Source: Massilia kyonggiensis
GTDB taxonomy: Bacteria > Pseudomonadota > Gammaproteobacteria > Burkholderiales > Burkholderiaceae_D
Reading direction: 5' to 3'
Assembly (NCBI RefSeq): GCF_024756235.1
Contig: NZ_JANUGY010000008.1
Location: 1 to 64,000, forward strand
Length of the DNA: 64,000 bases
Positions 27,385 through 36,159 of this stretch are shown here, piece by piece. The position numbers were made by a program, and so were the translations under genes. Every line of letters begins with the position of its first letter. The stretch's first letter is position 1. Under the pieces are notes generated by a model. That model was given only the letters and a program-made list of their open reading frames with translations. It did no database searches and was not told the origin of the DNA.

Positions 27385-28974
27385 TCAGTGCGAGACCGCG
27401 GCCGGGGCCGCCAGCGATTCCGCGCCGGCGTCCACCGGCGCGGCCGCCACCGTCTCGTCCGGCAGCGCATCCCGCCGCCGCAGCGCATAGCGGTTCAGCC
27501 CCGCCATGTGGATGCGGCACAGGTAGTCTTCCCAGTCGACGAGGCGCGCATCCACCGGATACAGCCGCCGCGCCTCCTCCCCGAAGCGCGCCGCCAGCGC
27601 CAGCAGGCCGGCGTTGTGGAAGCGGTAGCGCGGGTGCGCGTAGAACGCGAACGTCAGCGCCAGCAGGCGCGTGGTGCGCAGCTTTTCCAGCGCGCGCGTG
27701 GCGCCGGGCGCGCCCACGAGGCGGCGCAGGCCGTTCCACACGGTCGCACCGATGCCGGCCGCCCCCATCACGAAACGGAACGTGCCCTCCCCGACCGTGC
27801 GGAAGTCGTGCTTCGGCTCCGCGTGGAATAGGCGGTCGTACTTGCGCCAGTTGCGCTTCGACTCCGTCTGCAGCAGCCGGATCAGCTCACCCAGCGCGAG
27901 CGGATTCGTCGAGCCGCTGCAGCACTGGTAGATGCGCCGGCCCGGCCCGTCGGACAGCGCCTCCGCGCCCGCCAGCACGATGGCGTTCGCGACGAGGTCG
28001 ACGGGGATGACGTCGATGATGCCTTCCCGGCGCGCCGGGAAGAAGCTCGTCTTCCCGCGCGCATAGGCGAGGATGACGGCGTCCGCCACCTTCACGCCCT
28101 CGATCCAGCCGGGCGCCGGTTCGCGCAGCGTGCTTTCGATGATGGATGGGCGCACGATCGTCAAGGTGCGGCCGTGCATGGCACGGAGCGCGACCTGCTC
28201 GCCGAGCCATTTGGTGAACGTATAGGTGTCGTTCCAGCCGTGGCGCTGGGCCTCGCGGATGCCGAGATCCGTCAGGCGCCGGCGCAGCCGTTCCGTATCC
28301 GCGCCGCCGGCCGTCGCACGCACCCGCTCGATCTTGCGCTGCAGGGAGCCGATGAGCGCGTCGACGTCGTACCAGCCGTCGCGATGGCGCGGGATAGCGT
28401 CGCGCGCGCTGCCTGCCGGCGCCACGACCTGCTCGCGCATCTCGCCGCGGTGGTAGCCGTTCACATAGCACGTCGACACGTGCACGAGCGGCGCGTTCGC
28501 CACGCGCGCGAACGCGGTCACGTGGCGCAGGCTCAGCGTGTTGATGGCCAGTGCCTCGTTGAGCGGTTCGCGGAAGTCGACGCTGGCGGCCGCGTTCACG
28601 ACCACGTCCACGCCGCGCGCCAGTTCGGCGAAGCGCGCGGGCGCCAGGCCGAAATCCGGTGCCGTGATCTCGCCCGTCACGCAGTCCACGCGCTCGGCGA
28701 GGAAGCGTTCCAGCCAGGCGGGACGCACGGCCCGCAGGTGGTCGAACACGGACGACGCCGCGACCTCGCGTTCGAAACGCGCGCGGGCGTCGCCCTGGGT
28801 GCCGGCGCGGATCAGGAGCACGATGCGCCCGATGTCGGGCACGGTCCGGATCAGCTTTTCCAGCAGGACCTTCGCGACGAAGCCCGTCGCGCCCGTGAGC
28901 AGGACGCGCTTGCCGGCAAAGGCCTCGCGCACGTCGGGCAGCCCGGCGGCCGCCCCGTTGATGGTTGTCGTCAT
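27385..28974 (-). CDS. Fatty acyl reductase-like (male sterility domain) oxidoreductase
   Basis: 529 residues. An NAD(P) motif TGATGFVAKVLLEKLI is followed by VVNAAASVDFREP, HVSTCYVNGYHRGE and the catalytic YTFTKWLGEQ (Tyr-x-x-x-Lys), the layout of the NAD-binding-4/FAR family that reduces fatty acyl-CoA or acyl-carrier-protein thioesters to aldehydes or alcohols. The C-terminal 200 residues (after PVDLVANAIVLAG) carry no second catalytic domain that I recognise. It is the last gene of a three-gene operon; its ribosome site AGGAG overlaps the stop codon of the DUF2156 gene, 8 bp before its ATG. A role in making a fatty alcohol or aldehyde for a lipid is inferred. Confidence 0.85.
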   Translation of the reverse strand: MTTTINGAAAGLPDVREAFAGKRVLLTGATGFVAKVLLEKLIRTVPDIGRIVLLIRAGTQGDARARFEREVAASSVFDHLRAVRPAWLERFLAERVDCVTGEITAPDFGLAPARFAELARGVDVVVNAAASVDFREPLNEALAINTLSLRHVTAFARVANAPLVHVSTCYVNGYHRGEMREQVVAPAGSARDAIPRHRDGWYDVDALIGSLQRKIERVRATAGGADTERLRRRLTDLGIREAQRHGWNDTYTFTKWLGEQVALRAMHGRTLTIVRPSIIESTLREPAPGWIEGVKVADAVILAYARGKTSFFPARREGIIDVIPVDLVANAIVLAGAEALSDGPGRRIYQCCSGSTNPLALGELIRLLQTESKRNWRKYDRLFHAEPKHDFRTVGEGTFRFVMGAAGIGATVWNGLRRLVGAPGATRALEKLRTTRLLALTFAFYAHPRYRFHNAGLLALAARFGEEARRLYPVDARLVDWEDYLCRIHMAGLNRYALRRRDALPDETVAAAPVDAGAESLAAPAAVSH

Positions 28975-28982
28975 TGGGTCTC

Positions 28983-29990
28983 CTAGATGATCCGCGTCAG
29001 GCGGAACATGGCCGTCATGGCGAGGGCCGGCAGCGCGCTCCGGTGGCAGCAATAGGTCTTCCCGACCTGCCCCTGGAAGCGCGATTTGGCGAATTCCAGC
29101 CCCTTGAAGTTGTAGAGGAAGTCCATCCGCTCGCGGATCACGGACAAGGTCGCGCGCAGCAGGCGCGATTCCTGCGGCTCGACCTGACCGGACAGCATCA
29201 ACGGCGTCAGGCCCAGGTCCACGCACGGCACGCCTTCTTCCTGGAAGCGTGCGATCGCGTAGGCCATCAGCGCATACCACAGGCCCTGGCGGAAGTTGGC
29301 GGACGAGCGCGAGATGTTCGGCACGTAGCCGGCCAGGCGGCCGTCGCGGTACAGCGGATCGAAGAACACGAATCCCACGGCCTCGTCGTCGCGGTACGCG
29401 TAGAAATAGCGCGTGCCTTCGCGGTAGTCGACGATCATCGGGCGGATCAGGAAGCGGATCTCGTTGTTCTTGCAGCGGCGCGTACGGATCCATGCGTCCG
29501 AGATTCGGCGCACGTCGTGGTCGAAGCCGCCCTCGCGGATCTCGATGCCGTCCGCGCGGGCGGCGTTGATCGCGGTGCGGATGACCTGCTTGCGCGCGCC
29601 GCGCAGCGAGAACGTGGCGAGATCCAGGCGCGACTCGCTGCCGAACTGCGTGCCGTAGTAGCCGTGGCGGGCATGCAGGTGGTCGACGACGCCCTTGCCC
29701 ACCTGGACGAAGACGGCGCCGGGATAGCGGCCGAGGAAGGCGTCGAGCATCGCATCGCGCAGGTGCGGCGGGCACACGGGCTCGCCCAGCGCGAAGCGCA
29801 TGCCCCAGTACTTCGCGAAGGCGATGTAGCCGACGCCGGGCACTTCGAAATACGACATCCCCGGCTGCATGGTGCAGAACGACAGCGCGTGGCCGCCGTA
29901 TTGCCGCAGGACGGCGGCGCGCCTCGCGGTATCGTGGTGCGACAGGTCGGCGGCGATGCGCCGCTCCAGCGCGACAGCGTGTTGGCTCAT
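28983..29990 (-). CDS. DUF2156 (phosphatidylglycerol lysyltransferase-like) acyltransferase
   Basis: 335 residues, no membrane domain, so only the soluble catalytic half of an MprF-like enzyme. The GNAT-like fold is suggested by the tandem layout of SYFEVPGVGYIAFAKYWGMR, FVQVGKGVVDHLHARHGYYG and VPCVDLGLTPLMLSG, the DUF2156 pattern. MprF enzymes move lysine from tRNA to phosphatidylglycerol; stand-alone DUF2156 proteins have other acyl-transfer roles that are mostly unknown. The start has a GGAG ribosome site. It lies 38 bp after the methyltransferase gene and 8 bp before the acyl reductase, forming one operon. I infer it joins an amino or acyl group to a lipid. Confidence 0.8.
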   Translation of the reverse strand: MSQHAVALERRIAADLSHHDTARRAAVLRQYGGHALSFCTMQPGMSYFEVPGVGYIAFAKYWGMRFALGEPVCPPHLRDAMLDAFLGRYPGAVFVQVGKGVVDHLHARHGYYGTQFGSESRLDLATFSLRGARKQVIRTAINAARADGIEIREGGFDHDVRRISDAWIRTRRCKNNEIRFLIRPMIVDYREGTRYFYAYRDDEAVGFVFFDPLYRDGRLAGYVPNISRSSANFRQGLWYALMAYAIARFQEEGVPCVDLGLTPLMLSGQVEPQESRLLRATLSVIRERMDFLYNFKGLEFAKSRFQGQVGKTYCCHRSALPALAMTAMFRLTRII

Positions 29991-30028
29991 GGGGGCTCCG
30001 GTTGGATGGCAGGCACTGCGGGAAGGAC

Positions 30029-30679
30029 TCAGGCCGGTTTCTGGCCGATGACCGACCAATAGCAATCGAGCAGCAGCAGCTTGTAGTGCTTCTGTTCGCC
30101 GACCTGCAGGCCGAACTTCTTCATCCACTCCGGATAGTTGTAGATGTTGTGGAAGGCGTTCCCGGCGAATAGCCAGAAGAAGCCGACGGCCCCGTACCAG
30201 TACAGGGTCTTGAAGACGCGGCTGAACACGTTCCCGGTCGGGAACGAGAAGTCGCCGACGACGATGTGGGCGCCCGGGCGGCCCAGGCGGATCAGGTGCG
30301 CGAGCACGCGCAGCATCATGTCCTGCTCGAACACATTCAGGAAGAAGTTCGCGACGACCATGTCGTACTGTTCGAATTCCTCGACCAGCATGATGTCGCT
30401 GTGCACCTGGCGGATGCGCACGTCGACGATGCCTTCGCGTTCGAGATTGGCCTGGAATTTCTTCAGCATGGTGGCCGACAGGTCGACCACCGTGACCTCG
30501 GCGCCGAGCCGCGCGGCGTGCACGGCGTCGCGGCCGTGGCCGACGCCGGCGAACAGCACCTTGTCGCCCGGACGCAGCTTGTCCAGCATCGCGACCTTGC
30601 AGCGGTGGATCGATTTGCCGCTGTAGAACGCACTGAGCCAGTCGTAGATCGGCCCTACGAGCTTGTACTTGTCTCTCAT
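30029..30679 (-). CDS. Class I SAM-dependent methyltransferase
   Basis: 216 residues. The S-adenosylmethionine motif I is VLFAGVGHGRDAVHAARLG, an unusual AGVGHGRD form of the E/DxGxGxG motif, followed by acidic VTVVDLSATML (motif II) and MVVANFFLNVFEQ (post-II). The N-terminus YDWLSAFYSGKSIHRCKVAML and aromatic C-terminal half (WYGAVGFFWLFAGNAFHNIY) recall lipid or quinone methyltransferases working at a membrane surface. It is first in the operon with DUF2156 and acyl reductase genes. An AAGGG ribosome site precedes the ATG; a 12-bp palindrome sits 23 bp upstream. Substrate unknown. Confidence 0.88.
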   Translation of the reverse strand: MRDKYKLVGPIYDWLSAFYSGKSIHRCKVAMLDKLRPGDKVLFAGVGHGRDAVHAARLGAEVTVVDLSATMLKKFQANLEREGIVDVRIRQVHSDIMLVEEFEQYDMVVANFFLNVFEQDMMLRVLAHLIRLGRPGAHIVVGDFSFPTGNVFSRVFKTLYWYGAVGFFWLFAGNAFHNIYNYPEWMKKFGLQVGEQKHYKLLLLDCYWSVIGQKPA

Positions 30680-30701
30680 GTTTGCCCTTCCGGTCTTTCC
30701 G

Positions 30702-30713
30702 ACCTATATAGGT
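30702..30713. promoter_or_regulatory. Perfect 12-bp palindrome ACCTATATAGGT before the methyltransferase operon
   Basis: The site starts 23 bp upstream of the methyltransferase ATG on the minus strand. Its TATATA core could double as a -10 box, so a bound regulator would block transcription. The surrounding 274-bp gene-free region (30680-30953) is AT-richer than the genes and carries the divergent promoters of this operon and the rhamnogalacturonan operon. Confidence 0.5.
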
Positions 30714-30953
30714 GTCTCCTCTGCCTCCGTTCACGTTGCATGAACGTCAAGCACTATTAGAGTAATTGAAAGCCCGCGCATTCCACGGGCCTGCGCCTTG
30801 TCCTTGCGAGCCAAAACACTGGCTTTGCGGGTCATGGATGTAAAGACCATCGCTCAACGCGCTGATTGAATGGCGACCGCGACCGCCCGTAAGTTGACAC
30901 CCGGGAGGCGCCGAATCGATACTCGACGGGCAAACCCACTACGCCGCCTCCCG

Positions 30954-32168
30954 ATGATGAAACTCTCCCTGCCGCTGTTCGCCCTCGCCGCTTTCACGTC
31001 CGCCCACGCCGCCGAGCGCCTGACCGTCACCGTCACCCACGATCTCGCCATCGCGCGGCCGGCGGAAACCATCGCCATCCCGTGGAAGAGCGTCAACGAC
31101 GCGCTGCCGCACGCGGGCATCCAGCACATCGTCGTGAAGGACGCGGCCGGGCGCGTGCTGCCGCACCAGGTGACGAACGTGGCCCCGGAAGCCAAGGACC
31201 CGCAGAAGAACGGCGTCGCGTACGGCGAACTGCTGTTCCAGCACGATTTCGCGCCGGGCGAAAAGAGCGCCACGTTCACGGTCGAAAAGACGGACGCCGT
31301 CGTGCCGCCCTTCCCGACCAAGGTCTGGGCCCGCATCGTGCCGGAGCGCCTGGACGACTTCGCGTGGGAGAACGACAAGGTCGCGCACCGCACCTACGGC
31401 CCCGCCCTCGCCGCACCGGCGCCCACAGGCTCGGACAAGGAGGTGCTCAGGACGAGCGGCCTCGATATCTGGTTCAAGCGGGTGCCCTACCCGATCGTCG
31501 ACCGCTGGTACAACATCGGCCACGACCACTATCACCACGACGAGGGCGAAGGCATCGACATGTACAACGTCGGCACGACGCTGGGCGCCGGCGGCACGGG
31601 CATCTGGGCCGGCGGCAAGCTCTGGTCGGGCATCAACTTCACGCACTGGAAAGTGCTGGCCAACGGCCCAGTGCGCGCGATCTTCGAACTGACCTACGAC
31701 GGCTGGGATGCGGGCGGGACGCAGGTCACCGAGGTCAAGCGCTTCACGGTGGATGCGGGCCGCTACTTCGACCGCATCGACAGCACGTTCACGTTCCCAG
31801 GCGCGAGAACGCTGCAGGCCGCCGTGGGCCTGAACAAGGAACCGGCCGACAAGGGCGAGGACGGCAAGTCGACGTTCACCGAGGACGCCAAGGCGAAAGC
31901 CCTCGTCCAATGGGTCGCTCAGAAGAAGAGCGGCGACTTCGGCGTGGCCGTGATCCTGCCCTCGGCCGGGACGCCCGCCTTCGGCGCAGATGCGCGCAAC
32001 GCGTTCATGCTGGCGCCGGCCACGTCCGGCCAGCCGCTACGCTACTACGTGGGCGCCGCGTGGACACGGGCGGGCGAGATCACGTCGCGCGAACAATGGC
32101 AGCGCACCGTGACGGACGAGGCGGCGCGCGTGGCCGCGCCGGTGCGCGTCAGCCTGTCGTCGCGCTGA
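30954..32168 (+). CDS. DUF4861 family secreted protein
   Basis: 404 residues from the ATG (MMKLSLP) that opens a Sec signal peptide (cut after TSAHAA); the frame is open further upstream but without signal features, and no clear ribosome site is seen. The mature protein has early strands LTVTVTHDLAIARPAETIAI and HVVKD-like segments, and a His-rich loop around YNIGHDHYHHDEGEGIDMYN. This matches DUF4861, found in pectin-degradation loci of Bacteroidetes and proteobacteria but without a settled biochemical role. The DHYHHDEGEG motif could bind a metal or a uronic acid. First gene of the operon; its stop overlaps the PL26 ATG by one base. Confidence 0.85.
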   Translation: MMKLSLPLFALAAFTSAHAAERLTVTVTHDLAIARPAETIAIPWKSVNDALPHAGIQHIVVKDAAGRVLPHQVTNVAPEAKDPQKNGVAYGELLFQHDFAPGEKSATFTVEKTDAVVPPFPTKVWARIVPERLDDFAWENDKVAHRTYGPALAAPAPTGSDKEVLRTSGLDIWFKRVPYPIVDRWYNIGHDHYHHDEGEGIDMYNVGTTLGAGGTGIWAGGKLWSGINFTHWKVLANGPVRAIFELTYDGWDAGGTQVTEVKRFTVDAGRYFDRIDSTFTFPGARTLQAAVGLNKEPADKGEDGKSTFTEDAKAKALVQWVAQKKSGDFGVAVILPSAGTPAFGADARNAFMLAPATSGQPLRYYVGAAWTRAGEITSREQWQRTVTDEAARVAAPVRVSLSSR

Positions 32169-34843
32169 TGGACCGGCGCGACTTTTTCCGCGTCTCGTCA
32201 CTGGCCGCGGCGCTGCCGTTGGGCGGGCCGGCGCGGGCGGCGGCCACGCCGTCGCGGCCACCCGACGGCGCGGCGCTGGCCTGGCTGGAAGGCGCACCCG
32301 CCTTCAGCGCCGGCACGACGTTCGGCGTACCGTGGCCGCGCGGCGCCATCCGCAAGGACCAGACTTTCGTCGTCGACGGCGCCTCCGGCGAGGTTCCCGC
32401 GCAAAGCTGGCCGCTGGCGTACTGGCCGGACGGCTCGCTGAAATGGACGGCGCACGCGCTCGGCGCCGGCACGCGTCCCGATGCGGCCCTGCGCGTGCGT
32501 CCGGGCTCGCCGCGCGCCCACGCGGACCGCGCCGTCACCGTGCGGCGCGCTGCCGACGGCTTCGTCGCCGGCACGGGCGTCGTCGAATGCACGGTGCCGG
32601 CCCGCGGCCCCGTGCTCGTGACGGCCATCCGCCGCGCCGGCCGTGACATCGCGCGCAACGTCCGCCTCGTCGCGCTGTGCGACGACCAGCCGGAAGGCAG
32701 CACGCGCCGTAGCGAATTCGCGAGCGACGTCGAGAAGGTGACGGTGGAGCAGGACGGCCCTGTGCGCAGCGTGATCAGGCTGGAAGGCAGGCATCGCGAC
32801 AGGGACCGCGCCTGGCTCCCGTTCACCGTCCGCCTGTACCTGTACGCGGGCGCGGAGTCGGTCCGCATCATGCACACGTTCGTGTTCGAGGGCGACGAAG
32901 ACAAGGACTTCATCCGCGGCATCGGCATCACGTTCGACGTGCCGCTGCGCGACGCGCTGCACGACCGCCACGTGCGCTTCGCGGGCGAGAACGGCGGCCT
33001 GTGGGCGGAAGGCGTACGCAACCTGACCGGCCTGCGGCGCGACCCGGGCGCGGACGTGCGCCGTGCGCAGCTGGCGGGCGAGCGCTGCCCGCCCGTGGCG
33101 GACAAGGTCGCACCGCTGCTGCACCTCGTGCCGGCATGGGGCGACGTGTCGCTGTCGCAGCTGTCGGCCGACAGCTTCCGCATCCGCAAGCGCACGAAGG
33201 CCGGCTGCGGCTGGGTCGACGCGGCCTGGGGCCGGCGCGCGCCCGGCTGCGGCTACGTGGGCGGCGTGTCGGGCGGCGTCGCATTCGGCCTGCGCGACTT
33301 CTGGCAGCGCCACCCGACGCAACTGGACATCCGCGACGCGCACACGGACACGGCACGCGCGACGGTCTGGATGTGGTCCCCGGACGCCCCCGCGATGGAC
33401 CTGCGTTTCTACCACGACGGCATGGGCATGGACACCCATGCCGAAGAACTGCAGGGCCTCGAGATCACGTACGAGGATTACGAAAAGGGTTTCGGCACGC
33501 CCGTCGGCGTCGCGCGCAGCAGCGAGATCACGCTGTGGGCGCTCGAAGTCACGCCGCCGCGCGCCCGCCTCGTCGAGATCGCGCAGATGGTGCAGACGCC
33601 GCCGCAACTCGTGCCCGCGCCCGCGCACATCCTCGCGACGCAAGTCTTCGGTGCCCTGTGGTCGCTGCCGGACCGCAGCACGCCGGCGCGCGCGGCCATC
33701 GAGAACCAGCTGGACGCGCGCTTCGATTTCTACCGCAAGGAGGTCGAGCAGCGCCGCTGGTACGGCTTCTGGGACTACGGCGACGTCCGCCACACCTACG
33801 ATGCCGACCGCCACGACTGGCGCTACGACGTGGGCGGCTTCGCCTGGGACAATTCGGAACTGTCGCCCGACCTGTGGCTGTGGTACAGCTTCCTGCGCAC
33901 GGGCCGCGCCGACATCTTCCGCATGGGCGAGGCGATGGTGCGGCACACGAGCGAGGTCGACACGTACCACCTGGGGCGGTTCGCGGGCCTCGGCTCGCGC
34001 CACAACGTGCAGCACTGGGGCTGCAGCGCCAAGCAGGTGCGCATCAGCACCGCCGTCTACCGGCGTTTCTATTACTACCTGACGGGCGACGAGCGCACCG
34101 GCGACATCATGCGCGACGTGCTGGACGCGGACCGCAGGCTGGACGACGTGGATCCGGTGCGCAAGCTGGCGAACCAGCCGCCGAAGGGGCCGTATCCGGC
34201 GCGGATCAGCTTCGGCACGGACTGGGCGTCGCTCGCGGCGAACTGGCTGACGGAATGGGAGCGCACCGGCAGCGCGCGCTACCGCGACAAGATCCTCACC
34301 GGCATGCGCGACATCGCCGCCATGCCGCACGGCTTCTTCAATGGCGACCGCATGGGCTACGAGCCGGACACGGGCCGCCTGCACGACATGATCGGCAAGG
34401 ATGTGAAGGCGTCGCACCTGAACGCCGTGTTCGGCGCCGTCGAGATCTTCGACGAATTGATCCGCCTGACGGGCGATGCGGCCTTCGAGCGGGCCTGGCT
34501 CGAGTACTGCGAACTGTTCAACGCACCGGTCGACGAACAGCGCCGGCGCCTGGGCGCGCCGCACGGCGCCACGCATGCGCTGTACGTCGGCCACTCGCGC
34601 CTGACCGCGTATGCAGCCTGGAAGCGCAAGGATGCCCGGCTGGCGCGGCGCGCATGGCAGGAATTCGCGGGCGAAGGCAGGCCGCGGCCGTTCCGCACGG
34701 CTCGCGTGGCGGGACCGGACGTGCTGAATCCCGTCGACGAAGTCCCGTGGGTGAGCACGAACGAGACGGCGCAGTGGGGCCTGGCCGCCATCCAGAATCT
34801 CGCGCTGGTCGGCGACGCGCTGCCCCGCACCCAGGAGAGCTGA
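32168..34843 (+). CDS. Exo-rhamnogalacturonan lyase, PL26 family (PcRGLX/YetA type)
   Basis: 891 residues, the size of PL26-type proteins. The N-terminus MDRRDFFRVSSLAAALPLG is a twin-arginine signal peptide. The N-terminal beta domain shows GTTFGVPWPRGAI and AQSWPLAYWPDGSLKWTAHA, hallmarks of the YetA/PcRGLX family; the centre carries ALEVTPP and the C-terminal alpha/alpha-toroid has DYGDVRHTYDADRHDWRYDV, RHTSEVDTYHLG and NVQHWGCSAKQVR. Characterised members remove unsaturated disaccharides from the end of rhamnogalacturonan I by beta-elimination. The stop codon is followed directly by the PL9 ATG. Periplasmic location is inferred from the signal. Confidence 0.88.
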   Translation: MDRRDFFRVSSLAAALPLGGPARAAATPSRPPDGAALAWLEGAPAFSAGTTFGVPWPRGAIRKDQTFVVDGASGEVPAQSWPLAYWPDGSLKWTAHALGAGTRPDAALRVRPGSPRAHADRAVTVRRAADGFVAGTGVVECTVPARGPVLVTAIRRAGRDIARNVRLVALCDDQPEGSTRRSEFASDVEKVTVEQDGPVRSVIRLEGRHRDRDRAWLPFTVRLYLYAGAESVRIMHTFVFEGDEDKDFIRGIGITFDVPLRDALHDRHVRFAGENGGLWAEGVRNLTGLRRDPGADVRRAQLAGERCPPVADKVAPLLHLVPAWGDVSLSQLSADSFRIRKRTKAGCGWVDAAWGRRAPGCGYVGGVSGGVAFGLRDFWQRHPTQLDIRDAHTDTARATVWMWSPDAPAMDLRFYHDGMGMDTHAEELQGLEITYEDYEKGFGTPVGVARSSEITLWALEVTPPRARLVEIAQMVQTPPQLVPAPAHILATQVFGALWSLPDRSTPARAAIENQLDARFDFYRKEVEQRRWYGFWDYGDVRHTYDADRHDWRYDVGGFAWDNSELSPDLWLWYSFLRTGRADIFRMGEAMVRHTSEVDTYHLGRFAGLGSRHNVQHWGCSAKQVRISTAVYRRFYYYLTGDERTGDIMRDVLDADRRLDDVDPVRKLANQPPKGPYPARISFGTDWASLAANWLTEWERTGSARYRDKILTGMRDIAAMPHGFFNGDRMGYEPDTGRLHDMIGKDVKASHLNAVFGAVEIFDELIRLTGDAAFERAWLEYCELFNAPVDEQRRRLGAPHGATHALYVGHSRLTAYAAWKRKDARLARRAWQEFAGEGRPRPFRTARVAGPDVLNPVDEVPWVSTNETAQWGLAAIQNLALVGDALPRTQES

Positions 34844-36139
34844 ATGCACCGTTTCCTCGTCATCGCCGCGGCTTGCGCCGCCGCACCCGCCTCCGCCGCG
34901 ACGTGGTACGTGGCCCCGACCGGCAGCGACACGGCCGCGGGCACCCTGGCCGCGCCGTGGCAATCGTTCGCGCACGCGCAGGCCGTCGCGCGGCCGGGCG
35001 ACACCGTGTATTTCCGCGGCGGCCGCTACGCCTACACGAAGGCGACGACGGCCTGCGCCTCTCGCCGCGCGACGGTGTCCGCCATCGTGATCGACAGGAG
35101 CGGCACCGAAGGGCAACCGATCCGCTACTGGGCGTATCCCGGCGAGACGCCCGTGTTCGATTTCTCGGGCATGAAAGACGATTGCCGCGTCAAGGGCATC
35201 GAGGTCGTCGCCGACTGGATTCATTTGAAGGGCCTGGACATCACGGGCGCGCCGCAGCAGCCGGACAACCGCCTGAACCACGAATCGTGGGGCGTGTGGA
35301 TCAATGCGAACCACGGCGTGTTCGAGCAGCTGGACCTGCACCACAACATGGGACCGGGCCTGTTCATCAAGGACGGCGGCTGGAACCTCGTGCTGAACAG
35401 CGATTCGCACCACAACTACGATCCGTACACGTCGAACGGCGCGGGCCAGAGCGCGGACGGCTTCGGCGCCCACGTGAGCGCGGGCCATCCGGGCAACGTG
35501 TTCCGCGGCTGCCGCGCGTGGGCGAACACGGACGACGGCTTCGACCTGATCAACGCGTACTCGCCGGTGACGATCGAACATTCGTGGGCGTGGCAGCACG
35601 GCTATCTGCCGGGCACGCACACGCCGCTCGCGGCGGGCAACGGCAACGGCATCAAGGCGGGCGGCTACGGCGGGCGCTACGTGCCTGATGGGGTGAAGCA
35701 TACGGTGCGCTTTTCCGTGGCGTTCGACAACAAGGTGTCGGGCTTCTATGCCAACCATCATCCCGTCGCGCTGGACTTCTTCGGAAATACGGCTTTTGGA
35801 AATGTTATCGATTACAATATGCTCGGCGTGGCCCCGGATGGCGGCCCCGTTTACCTGGGCACCCTGCGCAACAACCTCGCCTATCCGGCGGGTGCGGCGC
35901 TGAAGGTGGAAGGCGCGGACAGCGCGGCCAACTCCTGGGATCTGCACCTTGCGTTGAAGCCGTCCGACTTCGACAGCGTGGCGACCACCGGTTGGGACGC
36001 GCCGCGCAAGCCGGACGGCAGCCTGCCCGACGTACCCATGTTCCACCCGTCCGCCGCCAGCGCCGTCATCGACCGCGGCATCGACGTGGGCCTGCCCTTC
36101 CGCGGCAAGGCACCGGACCTGGGCGCGTTCGAGCGCTGA
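34844..36139 (+). CDS. PL9-family pectate or rhamnogalacturonan lyase
   Basis: 431 residues with a Sec signal peptide (about 1-18, ending ASAA). The mature protein opens TWYVAPTGSDTAAGTLAAPW, the usual DUF1565-like start, and forms a right-handed beta-helix. The motif DGFGAHVSAGHPGNVFRGCRAWANTDDGFD is the PL9 signature, with the Lys-equivalent catalytic base and calcium-binding aspartates (NTDDGFD). PL9 enzymes cut homogalacturonan or rhamnogalacturonan by beta-elimination. The ATG follows the PL26 stop with no gap. The substrate within this locus is probably rhamnogalacturonan I or its galacturonan stretches. Confidence 0.88.
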   Translation: MHRFLVIAAACAAAPASAATWYVAPTGSDTAAGTLAAPWQSFAHAQAVARPGDTVYFRGGRYAYTKATTACASRRATVSAIVIDRSGTEGQPIRYWAYPGETPVFDFSGMKDDCRVKGIEVVADWIHLKGLDITGAPQQPDNRLNHESWGVWINANHGVFEQLDLHHNMGPGLFIKDGGWNLVLNSDSHHNYDPYTSNGAGQSADGFGAHVSAGHPGNVFRGCRAWANTDDGFDLINAYSPVTIEHSWAWQHGYLPGTHTPLAAGNGNGIKAGGYGGRYVPDGVKHTVRFSVAFDNKVSGFYANHHPVALDFFGNTAFGNVIDYNMLGVAPDGGPVYLGTLRNNLAYPAGAALKVEGADSAANSWDLHLALKPSDFDSVATTGWDAPRKPDGSLPDVPMFHPSAASAVIDRGIDVGLPFRGKAPDLGAFER

Positions 36140-36159
36140 ACCGAACCCTAGGGAAGACC

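Noticed and set aside
31082..32167. N-terminal extension of the PL26 protein by 362 residues
   Set aside because: The frame is open, but it overlaps the DUF4861 gene and the Tat signal peptide shows that the protein starts at 32168.
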